From: Gemmatimonadota bacterium
GTDB lineage: Bacteria > Gemmatimonadota > Gemmatimonadetes > Longimicrobiales > Gaopeijiaceae
Length of the DNA stretch: 42,988 nucleotides
Assembly (NCBI GenBank): GCA_028874995.1
Contig: JAPPGM010000075.1
Location: 1-42,988 of the forward strand
Direction: 5' to 3'
Below, one piece after another: positions 42,658-42,988 of the stretch. The number at the start of each line of letters is the position of its first letter. Positions within the stretch are counted from its first letter, which is position 1. The translations under genes and the position numbers were made by a program. The notes beneath the pieces are model-generated. The model was not told the DNA's origin, ran no database searches, and saw only the letters and a program-made list of their open reading frames with translations.

Positions 42658-42988
42658 TCAGGCGTCTCCCACGGCAGCGCCAACCGCGACCCTCCCCCCG
42701 TACCGACGAACCACGTACTCCCCCAGTATCTCCTTGAATTCCTCCACGATCCGGTCGCCCTTGAGCGTCCGTAGATGCTTCCCGTCCACATAAACCGGTG
42801 CCTTCGGCTCCTCGAGGTTGCCCGGCAGCGAGATCCCGAGATCCGCGTGCTTCGACTCCCCCGGCCCGTTCACCACGCACCCCATCACCGCCACCTTCAG
42901 GTCCTCCACCCCCGGGTAGACGCGGCGCCACTCCGGCATGCGCTCGCGAATGTGGCCCTGGATGTCCTCGGTCATCTCCTGGAAGAAG
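42658..42988 (-). CDS. ispG: 4-hydroxy-3-methylbut-2-enyl diphosphate synthase, C-terminal part
   Basis: IspG (GcpE) is the iron-sulfur enzyme of the MEP isoprenoid pathway. Only its C-terminal ~110 residues lie in the window; the gene continues past the right edge. The segment [31 protein letters not shown] contains one of the cluster cysteines (GCVVNGPGE). It is followed by [22 protein letters not shown], as in longer IspG forms. It is transcribed towards the efflux operon. Confidence 0.93.
   Translation of the reverse strand, partial: FFQEMTEDIQGHIRERMPEWRRVYPGVEDLKVAVMGCVVNGPGESKHADLGISLPGNLEEPKAPVYVDGKHLRTLKGDRIVEEFKEILGEYVVRRYGGRVAVGAAVGDA

Overview
The window is a gene-dense, high-GC chromosomal segment from a Gram-negative, probably aerobic bacterium. 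Lipoproteins, an outer-membrane barrel, a TolC-type channel and RND pumps show an outer membrane. A System-I cytochrome c maturation operon and a quinone methyltransferase show a respiratory chain. The mix of very high GC, GTG/TTG starts, 6-bladed-propeller lipoproteins, paired M16 peptidases, a cysteine-type CcmE and tandem RND permeases looks to me like an uncultured member of the Gemmatimonadota or a close relative. That assignment is inference from gene content, not a phylogenetic result. No rRNA, tRNA, CRISPR array, prophage or complete insertion sequence is visible, and no gene-free stretch exceeds about 300 bases.

Layout. Bases 1-283 are a small AT-richer, inverted-repeat-rich segment followed by one copy of a dispersed ~59-bp repeat that abuts the 3' end of recA (minus). 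Bases 1613-6021 (plus) hold a tight trio: a MerA/Lpd-like flavoprotein lacking the usual catalytic His, a VTT(DedA-like)-DUF547 membrane fusion, and a fusion of the two glycosyltransferase types linked to arsenosugar clusters. Bases 6050-7065 (minus) carry a coiled-coil membrane protein and a small lipoprotein. Bases 7268-13708 (minus) are the ccm operon (ccmE-ccmF-ccmI-like zinc ribbon-ccmA-ccmB-ccmC-ccmD), ending in an outer-membrane barrel gene.

Bases 13857-20348 (minus) form one start/stop-overlapped operon, glmM-glmS-dtd-maf-glpK-lipoprotein, combining amino-sugar synthesis for the envelope with housekeeping quality-control enzymes. Bases 20456-21224 hold a decayed HNH (13E12/DUF222-type) endonuclease fragment between oppositely oriented copies of the ~59-bp repeat. 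A propeller lipoprotein (minus) and a transsulfuration-type PLP enzyme (plus) then diverge around a 12-bp inverted repeat. The plus-strand run 22737-30546 continues with an M48 peptidase, purD, a ybjQ-like gene, mutM and a catalytic/non-catalytic M16 pair. The second M16 gene overlaps menG/ubiE tail to tail by 80 bp.

Bases 31344-31937 encode an ECF sigma factor, convergent with gltX. Bases 31941-42445 (minus) are an efflux operon (membrane fusion protein, TolC-like channel, two different RND permeases) with gltX as its last gene. The C-terminal part of ispG runs off the right edge.

The strongest candidates for something undescribed are the ~59-bp repeat family together with the repeat-flanked HNH remnant, and the flavoprotein/VTT-DUF547/fused-glycosyltransferase module.
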